DNA of 9,721 nucleotides from Actinomycetota bacterium (GCA_016870235.1 VGCB01000057.1:1-9721), one strand, 5' to 3'. Numbered from the stretch's first letter, positions 1 through 7,137 are shown. Translations and numbers: made by a program. Notes: generated from the sequence alone by a model not told the origin.

Positions 1-1170
1 GCCGCCCACGACGACGACCCGGCGGCCTGTGGTGGGAGGCACCGGCCGCGTCTCGCCGTCGCCGACGAGCGGGTTGACGGTGCAGCTCACCGGTAGCAGC
101 TTCATCCCGTTGCCGACGCAGAGCTGGTTGCAGTACGTGCACGGGCGGATCGAGCTGCCGTCGCCCGTCAGCGCCTTCCGCGCCCAGTGCGGGTCGGCGA
201 TGAGCTGCCGCGCCATCCCCACGACCGCCGCCTTGCCCTCCGCGAGCACCTGCTCGGCGTAGTCGGGCGTCTGGATCCGGCCGAACGCGATCACCGGCAC
301 GTCGAGCGCCGACGCGGCGCGCGCGAAGGCCCCCTCGCCGTACCCCTCGGGGATCGACATCGGCGGCACCACCATGTGCACGCTCGCCCAGATGCCGACG
401 TCGGCGTTGACGTAGTCGAAGAGCCCGGAGGCGACGAGAAGCTCCGCCATCGCGATCCCGCCGTCGAGGTCGTAGCCGCCGGGGAGGCACTCGTCGAGCA
501 CGAGCCGGACCCCGAGCGCCACCGCGCCGCCCACCTCCGCGCGCACCGCCCGCGCCACCTCGAGCGGGTAGCGCACGCGGTTCTCGAACGAGCCGCCGTA
601 CGCGTCGGCACGGTCGTTGGTGAGAGGAGAGAGGAACTGCCGCAGGAGCCCGTCGTGGGCGACCTTGAGCTCGACGAGGTCGAAGCCGGCCTCGGCCAGG
701 TTCCGCGCGCCGGCGACGAAGTCGTCGCGGATCCGCGCCATTCCCTCTGTGTCGAGCGGGCGCGCAGGCTCGCGGAGCGCGGCGTCCGGCAGCGCCGACG
801 GCCCGAGGAGCGGCGCCTTCGTCACCGCGGCGGCGGCCTGGTTGCCGTAGTGCGTCAGCTGCCCGGCGACCCTGGCTCCCTCCGCGTGCACGGCATCGGC
901 GATCCGCCGGTAGCCGGGAATGCACCGAGGGTCGCTCGAGAGGACGAGCGGCGCGCCCTGGCGTCCGTCGAGCGAGACGACCGACGACTCGGTGCAGACG
1001 AGGCCGGCGCCGCCGCGGGCGCGCTCGCGGTAGTAGGCGACATGTGCGTCGGTCGGGACGAGCTCGCGCGGATCGGCGAAGAAGAGCCCGTGCGGGAGCA
1101 GCGCGACGCGGTTCCGCAGCTCGCAGGGGCCCACCCGGACGGGCGAGGCGAGGTGCGGGTAGCGGCTCAC
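1..1170 (-). CDS. NADH:flavin oxidoreductase, OYE / 2,4-dienoyl-CoA reductase type (C-terminus cut by window edge)
   Basis: FMN-dependent TIM-barrel oxidoreductase of the class that carries an Fe-S cluster and a C-terminal nucleotide-binding half (FadH, trimethylamine dehydrogenase). The 390 visible residues cover the whole barrel: N-terminal PHLASPVRVGPCELRNRV, QLTHYGNQ near 104-111, the family block QFLSPLTNDRADAYGG near 178-192 followed by SFENR, and a cluster motif C344-x2-C347-x3-C351-x11-C363 fitting a [4Fe-4S] site. The last residues, RRVVVVGG, begin a Rossmann dinucleotide fold cut by the edge, so roughly a third to a half of the protein is missing. The GTG start at 1170 is the first possible one, because the cupin stop codon lies in frame two codons upstream; the ribosome site there is weak, suggesting translational coupling. 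Odd: at the position of the OYE/FadH/TMADH catalytic Tyr the sequence reads H172-D-G174, with Gly for Tyr. Family assignment is firm; the substrate is unknown. Confidence 0.93.
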   Translation of the reverse strand, partial: MSRYPHLASPVRVGPCELRNRVALLPHGLFFADPRELVPTDAHVAYYRERARGGAGLVCTESSVVSLDGRQGAPLVLSSDPRCIPGYRRIADAVHAEGARVAGQLTHYGNQAAAAVTKAPLLGPSALPDAALREPARPLDTEGMARIRDDFVAGARNLAEAGFDLVELKVAHDGLLRQFLSPLTNDRADAYGGSFENRVRYPLEVARAVRAEVGGAVALGVRLVLDECLPGGYDLDGGIAMAELLVASGLFDYVNADVGIWASVHMVVPPMSIPEGYGEGAFARAASALDVPVIAFGRIQTPDYAEQVLAEGKAAVVGMARQLIADPHWARKALTGDGSSIRPCTYCNQLCVGNGMKLLPVSCTVNPLVGDGETRPVPPTTGRRVVVVGG

Positions 1171-1173
1171 GGC

Positions 1174-1545
1174 TCAGCCGCCGTAGCCGGCGGTCGCCAT
1201 CAGGACCTCCTGGTCGCCGACGACGCGGCTGCGGTGCCCCTCCCCCGCGGTGTCCGTCATCTGAATCAGGTCGCCGGGCCGGAGCTCCGTCCACACGTCG
1301 TCGGAGACGCCGAGCTTCATGCAGCCGGTGAGGACGAACATCCAGGTGGGCGACGGCGTCACGTGGAACCCCGCCTCGAACCCCGGCTCGAAGCGCACGA
1401 GCGCCACGTCGCTCGCCCCGAGGGGCGCCGCGTCGAAGACACCACCCGGCACGACGCCCTCGATGCGGTGGAACTCCACCTCCATCTCCTCGAGCCGGCT
1501 CTTGCCGTCCTCTCCGGCCACGACCTTCTTCGCGATCCGCTTCAC
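1174..1545 (-). CDS. small single-domain cupin protein with degenerate metal site
   Basis: A 123-residue protein with one cupin beta-barrel. Motif 1 is recognisable from G55 to G74 (PGFEAGFHVT, then WMFVLTG), and motif 2 starts at the turn LRPGD (G91) and runs to GEGH104. The first motif-1 histidine (H61) and a motif-2 histidine (H104) are present, but the second histidine is Thr63 and the usual glutamate is Thr67, so a normal three-His/one-Glu metal site is not visible. It may act as a binding, isomerase-like or accessory protein rather than a dioxygenase; no function can be assigned. It starts with GTG at 1545 behind a strong GGAAGGAG five bases upstream. It follows the SDR gene by 12 nt and precedes the flavoenzyme by 3 nt, so all three are almost certainly co-translated parts of one pathway. 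Confidence 0.88.
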   Translation of the reverse strand: MKRIAKKVVAGEDGKSRLEEMEVEFHRIEGVVPGGVFDAAPLGASDVALVRFEPGFEAGFHVTPSPTWMFVLTGCMKLGVSDDVWTELRPGDLIQMTDTAGEGHRSRVVGDQEVLMATAGYGG

Positions 1546-1550
1546 CTCGA

Positions 1551-1558
1551 CTCCTTCC
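1551..1558 (-). promoter_or_regulatory. ribosome binding site fixing the cupin GTG start
   Basis: GGAAGGAG on the minus strand, five bases before the GTG at 1545. It overlaps the last base of the SDR stop codon TAG (1560-1558). It supports GTG over any downstream start and shows how tightly the two genes are packed. Confidence 0.75.
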
Positions 1559-2319
1559 TACTGGGCCGTCAGGCCGCCGTCGCACACGTAGATCCCTCCC
1601 GTGCAGAAGCCCGCGTCGTCGGAGGCGAGGAAGACGCAGAACGCCGCCACCTCCTCGGCCGTTCCCATTCGCTTGACGGGGAGCTGCGCCGAGAGCATCC
1701 CGAACCCGGCCTCGAGCGCCGAGGGGTCGTTCGGGTCGTCGAAGAACGCGCGGCTCATCGGCGTGTCGATGTGGCCCGGGCACACGCAGTTGACGCGGAT
1801 CCCCTCCTCGGCGTGCTCGAGCGCGAGCGAGCGGGTGAGGTTGATCACCGCGCCCTTCGAGGACGTGTACGCGATCACGCCGGGGAAGCCGAGCAGGCCG
1901 GAGGTGGAGCCGGTGATCACGATCGCGCCGCCGCCGGCGGCGCGGAGGTGCGGCAGCGCGTGCTTGGCGCAGAGCCACGGCGCCTTCACGTTGACCGCGT
2001 AGACCGCGTCCCAGTCGGCCTCGGACATCTCGACCGCCGTGCCGCCGCGCGCGACGCCGGCGTTCGCGTGCAACACATCGAGGCCGCCGAGCGCGGCAAC
2101 GGCCTCGTCGACGGCGGCGCGCACCTGCGCCTCGGAGGTGACGTCGACGCGGCGGTAGAGCACGGCCTCGCCGAGCTCCGACGCGAGCGCCTCGCCTCGC
2201 GTCTCGTCGAGGTCGAAGATCGCCACACGCGCACCCTCCGCGACGAACCGCCGCACCGACGCCTCGCCGATCCCGGAGGCGCCGCCGGTGACGATCACGC
2301 GCTTGCCGTCGACCTTCAT
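1558..2319 (-). CDS. short-chain dehydrogenase/reductase (classical SDR), probably NAD-dependent
   Basis: A 253-residue classical SDR, the normal length for the family, catalysing NAD(P)-linked alcohol/ketone interconversion in the cytosol. Visible motifs are the cofactor glycine motif TGGASGIG (11-18), D36 ending the second strand (IFDLD, the acidic residue that usually selects NAD over NADP), NAG (86-88), and the catalytic tetrad N110, S138, Y151 and K155 (YTSSK). The C-terminus has the usual GTAEEVA, FLASDDAGFCTG and DGG blocks. There is no insertion of the type known from mycofactocin-dependent SDRs. The ATG at 2319 lies one base after the LivF stop, with GAGAGGAG just upstream inside the end of LivF. 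The substrate is probably a hydroxylated intermediate of whatever the adjacent transporter imports (inference). Confidence 0.95.
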   Translation of the reverse strand: MKVDGKRVIVTGGASGIGEASVRRFVAEGARVAIFDLDETRGEALASELGEAVLYRRVDVTSEAQVRAAVDEAVAALGGLDVLHANAGVARGGTAVEMSEADWDAVYAVNVKAPWLCAKHALPHLRAAGGGAIVITGSTSGLLGFPGVIAYTSSKGAVINLTRSLALEHAEEGIRVNCVCPGHIDTPMSRAFFDDPNDPSALEAGFGMLSAQLPVKRMGTAEEVAAFCVFLASDDAGFCTGGIYVCDGGLTAQ

Positions 2320-2320
2320 C

Positions 2321-3061
2321 TCACTCCTCTCCGGAGCCGAAGTAGTGGCTCGCGAGCTCGTCGGGCGACATCCGGGCGAACTCCTCGGCGGCCCCGAACC
2401 GCGTCAGCCGCCCGCGCACCATCACGCCCGCGCGGTCGGCGATCCTGAGTGCCGCATGGGCGAACTGCTCGACGAGCAGGATCGTCATGCCGCCGTCGCG
2501 GAGCTCCTTGATCTTCTCGAAGAGCTGCACGACGATCGCAGGCGCGAGGCCGAGCGAGAGCTCGTCGAGGAGCAGCAGCTTCGGGTCGCCGGCGAGCGCG
2601 CGCGACAGCGAGAGCATCTGCTGCTCGCCCCCCGAGAGCGATCCGGCCATCTGCCGGCGGCGCTCGCCCATGCGCGGGAACAGCGTGTACGCCGTCTCCA
2701 GGGCGTGCGCCTTGCGGCTCATCGACTGCAGCCCGGCGAGGATGTTCTCCTCCACGGTCATCGTGGGGAAGACGCCGCGACCCTCGGGCAGGTAGCCCAG
2801 GCCACGGCCGACGCGCGCATGCGAGGGCGTCCTGCCGAGCGGCTCGCCGTGCAGCTCGATCGTTCCCTCCGCCGCCCGCTCGAGCCCCATCACGGTCTTG
2901 AGGAGCGACGACTTGCCGGCGCCGTTCGCGCCGAGCAGCACGACGAGCTCGCCTGCGGGGACGTCGATCGAGAGGTCGTGCACAGCGGTGAGCTGGCCGT
3001 AGCGGACATGGAGGCCCGTCACGCGCAGCGCAGGCGGCGCGGCGACGGCGGTCGCGCTCAT
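2321..3061 (-). CDS. livF: branched-chain amino acid-type ABC transporter ATP-binding protein LivF
   Basis: One of the two ATPases energising a HAAT-family (Liv) importer, acting on the cytoplasmic face of the permease. The 246 residues show Walker A GANGAGKS (44-51), the LivF-typical region YLPEGRGVFPTMTVEEN around 90-106, signature LSGGEQQ (142-148), Walker B LLLLDE (162-167), and LLVEQ (195-199), where LivF proteins normally carry Gln in place of the H-loop His. The LivF-type PEGR block and VEQ separate it from the preceding LivG. Its ATG overlaps the LivG stop as ATGA (3061-3058), a classic translational coupling. Downstream, the SDR gene starts one base after the stop, so transporter and enzymes form one transcription unit. 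The true substrate of Liv-type systems ranges from amino acids to amides, urea and aromatic acids and is not fixed by this subunit. Confidence 0.95.
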   Translation of the reverse strand: MSATAVAAPPALRVTGLHVRYGQLTAVHDLSIDVPAGELVVLLGANGAGKSSLLKTVMGLERAAEGTIELHGEPLGRTPSHARVGRGLGYLPEGRGVFPTMTVEENILAGLQSMSRKAHALETAYTLFPRMGERRRQMAGSLSGGEQQMLSLSRALAGDPKLLLLDELSLGLAPAIVVQLFEKIKELRDGGMTILLVEQFAHAALRIADRAGVMVRGRLTRFGAAEEFARMSPDELASHYFGSGEE

Positions 3062-3822
3062 ACGGCCTCCTCCACGACCTCGCCCATGTAGGCGGCGCGC
3101 ACCTCGGCGCTCGCCATCACCTGGTGCGGCTCGCCCTGGGCGACAACCGTGCCGTAGTCGAGCACGGTCAGCCGGTCGCAGGCCTCGAGCAGGAGCGGCA
3201 CGTCGTGCTCGACGATGACGACGCCCGCTCCGGTCTGGTCGCGCCGCTTCGCGATCAGCTCGACCCGCGGCTTCGCCTCGCTCGCCGTCAGCCCGGCGAA
3301 CGGCTCGTCGAGGAGCACCACCTTCGGGTCACCCGCGAACACCTTCGCCACCTCGAGGAGCTTCGTCGTGCCGAGCGGAAGATCGGTGACCTGCGTGTCG
3401 GCGACGTCCTCGAGCCCGAAGAACGCGAGCAACTCGTCGACCGCCGCCTTGCGACGGCGCGCCGTTGCCGGCCTGGAGACGACCGCCTTCACCTTCTCGA
3501 TCGCCTCGACGGTGGCGAGCACGTTGTCGCGCGCGGTCAGGCCCGGTGCGAGCCCGACGGTCTGGAACGACCGCGACAGCCCGGCGCGGGTGCGCCGGTG
3601 CGGGCTCCACGACGTGATCTCCACACCGTCAAGGCGCACCGAGCCCTTCGACGGCCGGTAGACCCCTGTGATCACGTCGAACATCGTCGTCTTGCCGGCG
3701 CCGTTCGGGCCGATGATCCCGTGCAGCTCGCCCGGCGCGACCGAGAAGCTCGCGCCCGCGAGCGCGACCAGGCCTCCGAACTCGAGGCGGACGTCGCGAA
3801 CGTCGAGCGCAGGCGTGCTCAC
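3058..3822 (-). CDS. livG: branched-chain amino acid-type ABC transporter ATP-binding protein LivG
   Basis: The partner ATPase of the same importer, 254 residues. Motifs: Walker A GPNGAGKT (38-45), Q-loop Q87 in SRSFQTVG, Walker B VVLLDEP (168-174), H-loop VEHD with H206, and a LivG-type C-terminus (GEPHQVMASAEVRAAYMGE). The ABC signature is unusual: LPLGTTKLLEVAK (148-160), keeping the central Gly151 but not LSGGQ or the LAYGQQR form often seen in LivG. I chose the GTG at 3822 because it overlaps the permease stop as GTGA and has GGAGG four bases upstream (3827-3831). The open frame continues upstream, but only as a low-complexity antisense-like translation inside the permease gene. Coupled by overlaps to both neighbours. 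Confidence 0.94.
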   Translation of the reverse strand: MSTPALDVRDVRLEFGGLVALAGASFSVAPGELHGIIGPNGAGKTTMFDVITGVYRPSKGSVRLDGVEITSWSPHRRTRAGLSRSFQTVGLAPGLTARDNVLATVEAIEKVKAVVSRPATARRRKAAVDELLAFFGLEDVADTQVTDLPLGTTKLLEVAKVFAGDPKVVLLDEPFAGLTASEAKPRVELIAKRRDQTGAGVVIVEHDVPLLLEACDRLTVLDYGTVVAQGEPHQVMASAEVRAAYMGEVVEEAV

Positions 3823-5729
3823 GGGGCCTCCGCCGCCGGGGCCGGTGGTCGGCCGCGGAAGAGACGCACGACGCGGTCGATGCCGGGGAGCTTCGATGGC
3901 AGCATCCCGCCCAGGCCGGCGGGATACCGCAGCGTCGTGTCCATCGCCATGATCCCGAACAGGATCAGGTTCCAGGCGCCGGCGTCGGCGAAGAAGAGGT
4001 TCATCACCGGCGTCCCTGCCTGGGCGATCAGGCCGGCGACGACCGCGCCGACCGGCGTCGTGATCCCGCCCACGACCGCGAATGCGAGAAGCGCAATCGA
4101 GGCGCCGGGCAGGAACGAGTCGCCGGTGATCGTGATGTTCGACGTGGCGGAGATCCCGCCGGCGAGCCCGGCGAGGGCGGCCGAGACCGTGAAGACGGCC
4201 ATCTTCCAGACGCGCACGGGTATCCCGGAGACGCTCGCCACCGAGTCGCCGGCGCTCAGCGTCTGGAGCGCGCGGCCCCACGGACCGCGAAGCAGAGCGC
4301 CGACGAGCACGATGCAGAGCGCGAGGACGACCATCGCGAACACGAGGAAGTTCCTGTCGTTCCCGAGGTCGATCCCCAGGAAGCTCGGCCGCTCGACGGA
4401 GAGGCCTGCGAAGCTGATCACGTCCTGGTTTCGGAAGAGGACGAACAGCGATGCGTATGCGAACGCGTACGAGATCAGGGCGAGGAAGAGACCGCGGAGC
4501 CGAAAGGCCGCAAGTGAGAGCACGAAGCCGGCGACCGCGGAGGCGAGGAGGCCGATCAGGAGCGCCACGCCCCAGGGAACGCCCTCCGCGGTGAGGTGTC
4601 CCATGAGGACGGCCGTGATTCCCATGAACGCCACCTGGCCGAGCGAGATCTGACCCGAGGCGCCGACGAGCAGCACGAGCGAGAGCGCGGCGATCGCGTA
4701 CGCCGCGACCTGCTGGCCCGTGAACGCCCACGAGGGGTTCAGCAGCAGGCCGACGACGGTGAGAACGACGACGAGCGCGAGCGCCGTCGACACGTTGCCC
4801 GACGCTCGCTCGCGCAACGAGCGGCGCATGCCACCGCCGACCACGCGTACCGTCCGTTGCGCCGCGGGATGCACGAGGAGGACGAGCGCGAGCAGGAGAA
4901 ACGGCGTGAGGTCCGCCGAGCCGGTGTCGAGACCCGGAATCGGGTGCTTGGTGAGGATCGCCTGCTGCGCGTAGGCGAGGACGAAGGCACCCAGGATGAC
5001 GAGGGGCATGCTCGCGAGACCGGCGAAGGCGGCGACCGCGAACGCGGCGACGACGAGGCCGGAGAGAAGCACGACGTCGAGGTTGAGCGCGGGGGCGAGC
5101 AGCACGCCCGACGCGCCCGCGAGCGTCGACGAGATCATCCAGGCGGCGGCGCTCATCCGCACGTACGGGATGCCGGTGGCGCCGGAGAGCTCGGGATCGT
5201 CGACGACGGCGCGCATCCGCATGCCGATGCGACTGCGGTTGAAGAGGAGATAGACGCCGAGCGCGATCACCGCGGCCGAGATCGTCACGCCCACCTCGTT
5301 CTGGGTGATCGAGGCGCTGCCCACACGCCAGAACCCGGTCCCGAAGACCGAGTTGACGGTGCGGAGGATCTGGTCACTCGGCCAGATCTTCTCGATCAGG
5401 CCCGTCGTGAAGACGCCGAGCCCGAGGGTGATGATGATCGCCGACAGCACCTCCTGGCGCTTCCGGAACAGCACCTGCTGCAGGAGGAGCCCGATCAGCG
5501 GGCTACAGACGAAGACGACGAGCACGGCAGCGACGATCGGGTTCAGCCCGAACGCGCCTGCCGAGTTAGAGCTGAACTGCCAGTAGAGGTAGGCCGCGAA
5601 CGCCGCCTGGTAGCCGAAGGCGAGGTTGAAGACGCCTGCGACGCGGTAGGTCACCACGAGTCCGAAGGACGCGAGGATGTAGACCATCGCCGTCGCGACG
5701 ACGGAGATCAGGATCGTCGGCTCAAACAC
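3819..5729 (-). CDS. fused LivH-LivM permease of a branched-chain amino acid-type ABC transporter
   Basis: A 636-residue polytopic membrane protein that joins both permease halves of a Liv importer in one chain. Residues 1 to about 292 are LivH-like: GLVVTYRVAGVFNLAFGYQA near 23-42, and a cytoplasmic coupling loop SRIGMRMRAVVDDPELSGATG near 166-186. A basic linker (about 292-312, MRRSLRERASG) leads into a LivM-like half: GQISLGQVAFMG near 359-370, a second coupling loop GPWGRALQTLSAGD near 482-495, and AVVGGITTPVGAVVAG near 551-566. Hydrophobic segments fill both halves, and the C-terminus is a Pro/Ala-rich cytoplasmic tail. GTG at 5729 is the first start after an in-frame stop at 5774-5772; it has no convincing Shine-Dalgarno sequence, so translation may be coupled to an upstream element. 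ATG at residue 15 is an alternative but would cut into the first membrane segment. There is no internal stop or restart, so the fusion is real. Confidence 0.94.
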   Translation of the reverse strand: MFEPTILISVVATAMVYILASFGLVVTYRVAGVFNLAFGYQAAFAAYLYWQFSSNSAGAFGLNPIVAAVLVVFVCSPLIGLLLQQVLFRKRQEVLSAIIITLGLGVFTTGLIEKIWPSDQILRTVNSVFGTGFWRVGSASITQNEVGVTISAAVIALGVYLLFNRSRIGMRMRAVVDDPELSGATGIPYVRMSAAAWMISSTLAGASGVLLAPALNLDVVLLSGLVVAAFAVAAFAGLASMPLVILGAFVLAYAQQAILTKHPIPGLDTGSADLTPFLLLALVLLVHPAAQRTVRVVGGGMRRSLRERASGNVSTALALVVVLTVVGLLLNPSWAFTGQQVAAYAIAALSLVLLVGASGQISLGQVAFMGITAVLMGHLTAEGVPWGVALLIGLLASAVAGFVLSLAAFRLRGLFLALISYAFAYASLFVLFRNQDVISFAGLSVERPSFLGIDLGNDRNFLVFAMVVLALCIVLVGALLRGPWGRALQTLSAGDSVASVSGIPVRVWKMAVFTVSAALAGLAGGISATSNITITGDSFLPGASIALLAFAVVGGITTPVGAVVAGLIAQAGTPVMNLFFADAGAWNLILFGIMAMDTTLRYPAGLGGMLPSKLPGIDRVVRLFRGRPPAPAAEAP

Positions 5730-5775
5730 CTGCGGCCCGGACGCGCGTGCGTGGACGGGGGGCGAGGGGAGTCAT
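5722..5775 (-). CDS. possible 17-codon leader ORF overlapping the permease start (speculative)
   Basis: ATG at 5775 opens a short frame, MTPLAPRPRTRVRAAGV, rich in Arg and Pro. Its TGA (5724-5722) lies just inside the permease gene, a few bases past that gene's GTG. A purine stretch GGTGGAGAG lies about ten bases upstream. The permease GTG has no ribosome site of its own, so termination-reinitiation at this overlap could supply its translation. Short chance ORFs are common in GC-rich DNA and I do not recognise the peptide, so confidence is low. Confidence 0.22.
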   Translation of the reverse strand: MTPLAPRPRTRVRAAGV

Positions 5776-5810
5776 TGGCCGATGTCTCTCCACCACGGGC
5801 GAGTCCGACG

Positions 5811-5842
5811 AGGAGGGGCACGTCAGAAGACGTGCCCCTCCT
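5811..5842 (-). promoter_or_regulatory. perfect 14-bp intercistronic stem-loop between binding protein and permease
   Basis: Plus-strand AGGAGGGGCACGTC, loop AGAA, then its exact complement GACGTGCCCCTCCT. In the minus-strand mRNA the loop reads UUCU. The structure starts 13 bases after the binding-protein stop codon. No T-run follows on the minus strand, so it is not a standard intrinsic terminator. The likely role, by analogy with other ABC importer operons, is partial termination or protection of the upstream mRNA, giving more binding protein than permease. Confidence 0.7.
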
Positions 5843-5854
5843 GCACGCCGATCG

Positions 5855-7117
5855 CTACGGCTTGAAGAGGATCTTGCCGGTCGCGGGGTTGATCAGCACA
5901 CCGCAGTCGAACGCGGGCGGGGCCGCCGCCTTGATGTCGCGGACGACCTTGCCGTCCTTCCACTGGAGGCTCGTCAAACACGGGTTCGGCTTGCTGCCCG
6001 TGCTGTAGTCCATCGGCCCCTGGAGACCGCCGTAGGTGTACTTCTTCTGACTCGCGATCCAGTCGCGGATCTTCTTGCTGTCGGGGCCGACAGCCGTGAG
6101 CGCGTCGGCGAACAGCTTGCCGGCGGCCCAGCCGCTGACGGCGGTCGGGTCGAGCACGTAGTCGGGCGCGTACTGCTTGATGCCCTTCTGGAACCGGCCG
6201 AGCTCGGCGCTGTACGACGCCGGATCGTCCGGGAGCAGCGAGAACCCGGCCGAGATCAGGCGGCCGCTCACCTTGTCGGCGAGACCCGCCGACTGGAGCC
6301 CGCTGAAGAGGCTCGCACCGAACTGCGTAGCGATGTAGATGCCCTTGAAGCCGAGCTGCTCGCCCGCCTGGATCGCCTTGATCTGGCCGTCCGTACCAGC
6401 CGACGGGTAGATCGCGTCGGCGCCGCCGGCGATCGCCTGCTGCACGAACGGCCGGTAGTCGACTGCCGTCAGCGAGGCCTTGATGATGTCACCGGCCTGG
6501 GCGATGCCGAGGTACTTGGCGGCCGCGACACGGCAGACAGCGTCCTGGACCGCAGCCGGGAAGTCCTGCGCGATGAAGGCGATCTTCTTGATCCCCCGGG
6601 CCTTCGCCTGGTTGCTCGACCAGAGCGGGCAGTACGGGGTGTTCGGGCCCTCGAGGCTGACGAACATGTTCGTTGCGGGCTTGTGGTACGAGCTGCTGGC
6701 AGCCCAGCCGCCCACGACCGGGATGCCCTTGTCCTCGAGGTACTTCTGGCTGGCCGCGTCGGCGATCGTGGCCTGCCCCACGATCGCGATGACCTTCTCC
6801 TGCTCGACGAGCGTCCGCGCAGCTGCTGCGTTCTTGCCCGGATCGCCGGCGTCGTCGAACCGCTTCAGGTCGATGCGGTACTTGGCGATCCCGCCGCGGG
6901 TGTTGTAGTACTGGAAGAAGGCCTTGACCCCCGCCTGGAAGCCCGTGAAGGTGCCCCCGAGGTTCTGGACGGCGGTGATGTTCCCCACCTTGATCGTCCG
7001 TGGGGTCGCAGCGTTGCTCGCCGACGCCGCCGCGACGCCGAGCCCGGCGACGACGACGAGCGCGACGATGAGTGAGAACGTCCGCCGTGTGCGTAGGCGG
7101 CCTGGAAGCATGAGCAC
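5855..7117 (-). CDS. secreted HAAT/LivK-type ABC transporter substrate-binding protein
   Basis: Extracytoplasmic receptor of the importer, a Peripla_BP_6/LivK-type two-lobed protein of 420 residues. The N-terminus is a clear signal peptide: basic residues up to about 12 (RLRTRR), a hydrophobic core at about 14-31, and a probable signal peptidase I site near SNA36-A. There is no lipobox Cys, so membrane anchoring is not evident. The mature domain begins TIKVGNI, and the family block FDDAGDPGKNAAAARTL (88-103) followed by IAIVG is typical. Four cysteines (163, 195, 380, 405) lie in the exported part and could form two disulfides. I place the start at GTG 7117 because GGAGGAGG lies five bases upstream; the ATG two codons on (7111) is the alternative. 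A longer frame reaches 7183 but runs through the leader hairpin and has no ribosome site. First gene of the operon; the ligand is not deducible. Confidence 0.93.
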   Translation of the reverse strand: MLMLPGRLRTRRTFSLIVALVVVAGLGVAAASASNAATPRTIKVGNITAVQNLGGTFTGFQAGVKAFFQYYNTRGGIAKYRIDLKRFDDAGDPGKNAAAARTLVEQEKVIAIVGQATIADAASQKYLEDKGIPVVGGWAASSSYHKPATNMFVSLEGPNTPYCPLWSSNQAKARGIKKIAFIAQDFPAAVQDAVCRVAAAKYLGIAQAGDIIKASLTAVDYRPFVQQAIAGGADAIYPSAGTDGQIKAIQAGEQLGFKGIYIATQFGASLFSGLQSAGLADKVSGRLISAGFSLLPDDPASYSAELGRFQKGIKQYAPDYVLDPTAVSGWAAGKLFADALTAVGPDSKKIRDWIASQKKYTYGGLQGPMDYSTGSKPNPCLTSLQWKDGKVVRDIKAAAPPAFDCGVLINPATGKILFKP

Positions 7118-7122
7118 GTGTT

Positions 7123-7130
7123 CCTCCTCC
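7123..7130 (-). promoter_or_regulatory. strong ribosome binding site of the substrate-binding protein
   Basis: Minus-strand GGAGGAGG, five bases before GTG 7117 and eleven before ATG 7111. The spacing favours the GTG. It begins seven bases after the base of a leader stem-loop (7138-7163). Confidence 0.7.
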
Positions 7131-7137
7131 ATTCCAT

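Noticed and set aside
1558..2319. SDR and OYE as parts of a mycofactocin system
   Set aside because: The SDR lacks the characteristic insertion, and no mycofactocin precursor or radical SAM gene is in the window.
187..2448. Very long plus-strand open frame (753 codons) across the OYE, cupin and SDR genes
   Set aside because: The translation is Arg/Glu/Ala/His-rich low complexity without domains, as expected antisense to GC-rich genes. The minus-strand frames there carry clear enzyme motifs.
3823..4731. N-terminal extension of LivG in an open frame to 4731
   Set aside because: The extra sequence is a low-complexity translation within the permease gene. GTG 3822 has a ribosome site and the classic GTGA overlap.
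3124..6008. Long plus-strand open frames opposite the ABC transporter genes
   Set aside because: They are antisense shadows with biased Arg/Asp/Glu composition. The minus strand has unambiguous Walker motifs and membrane segments.
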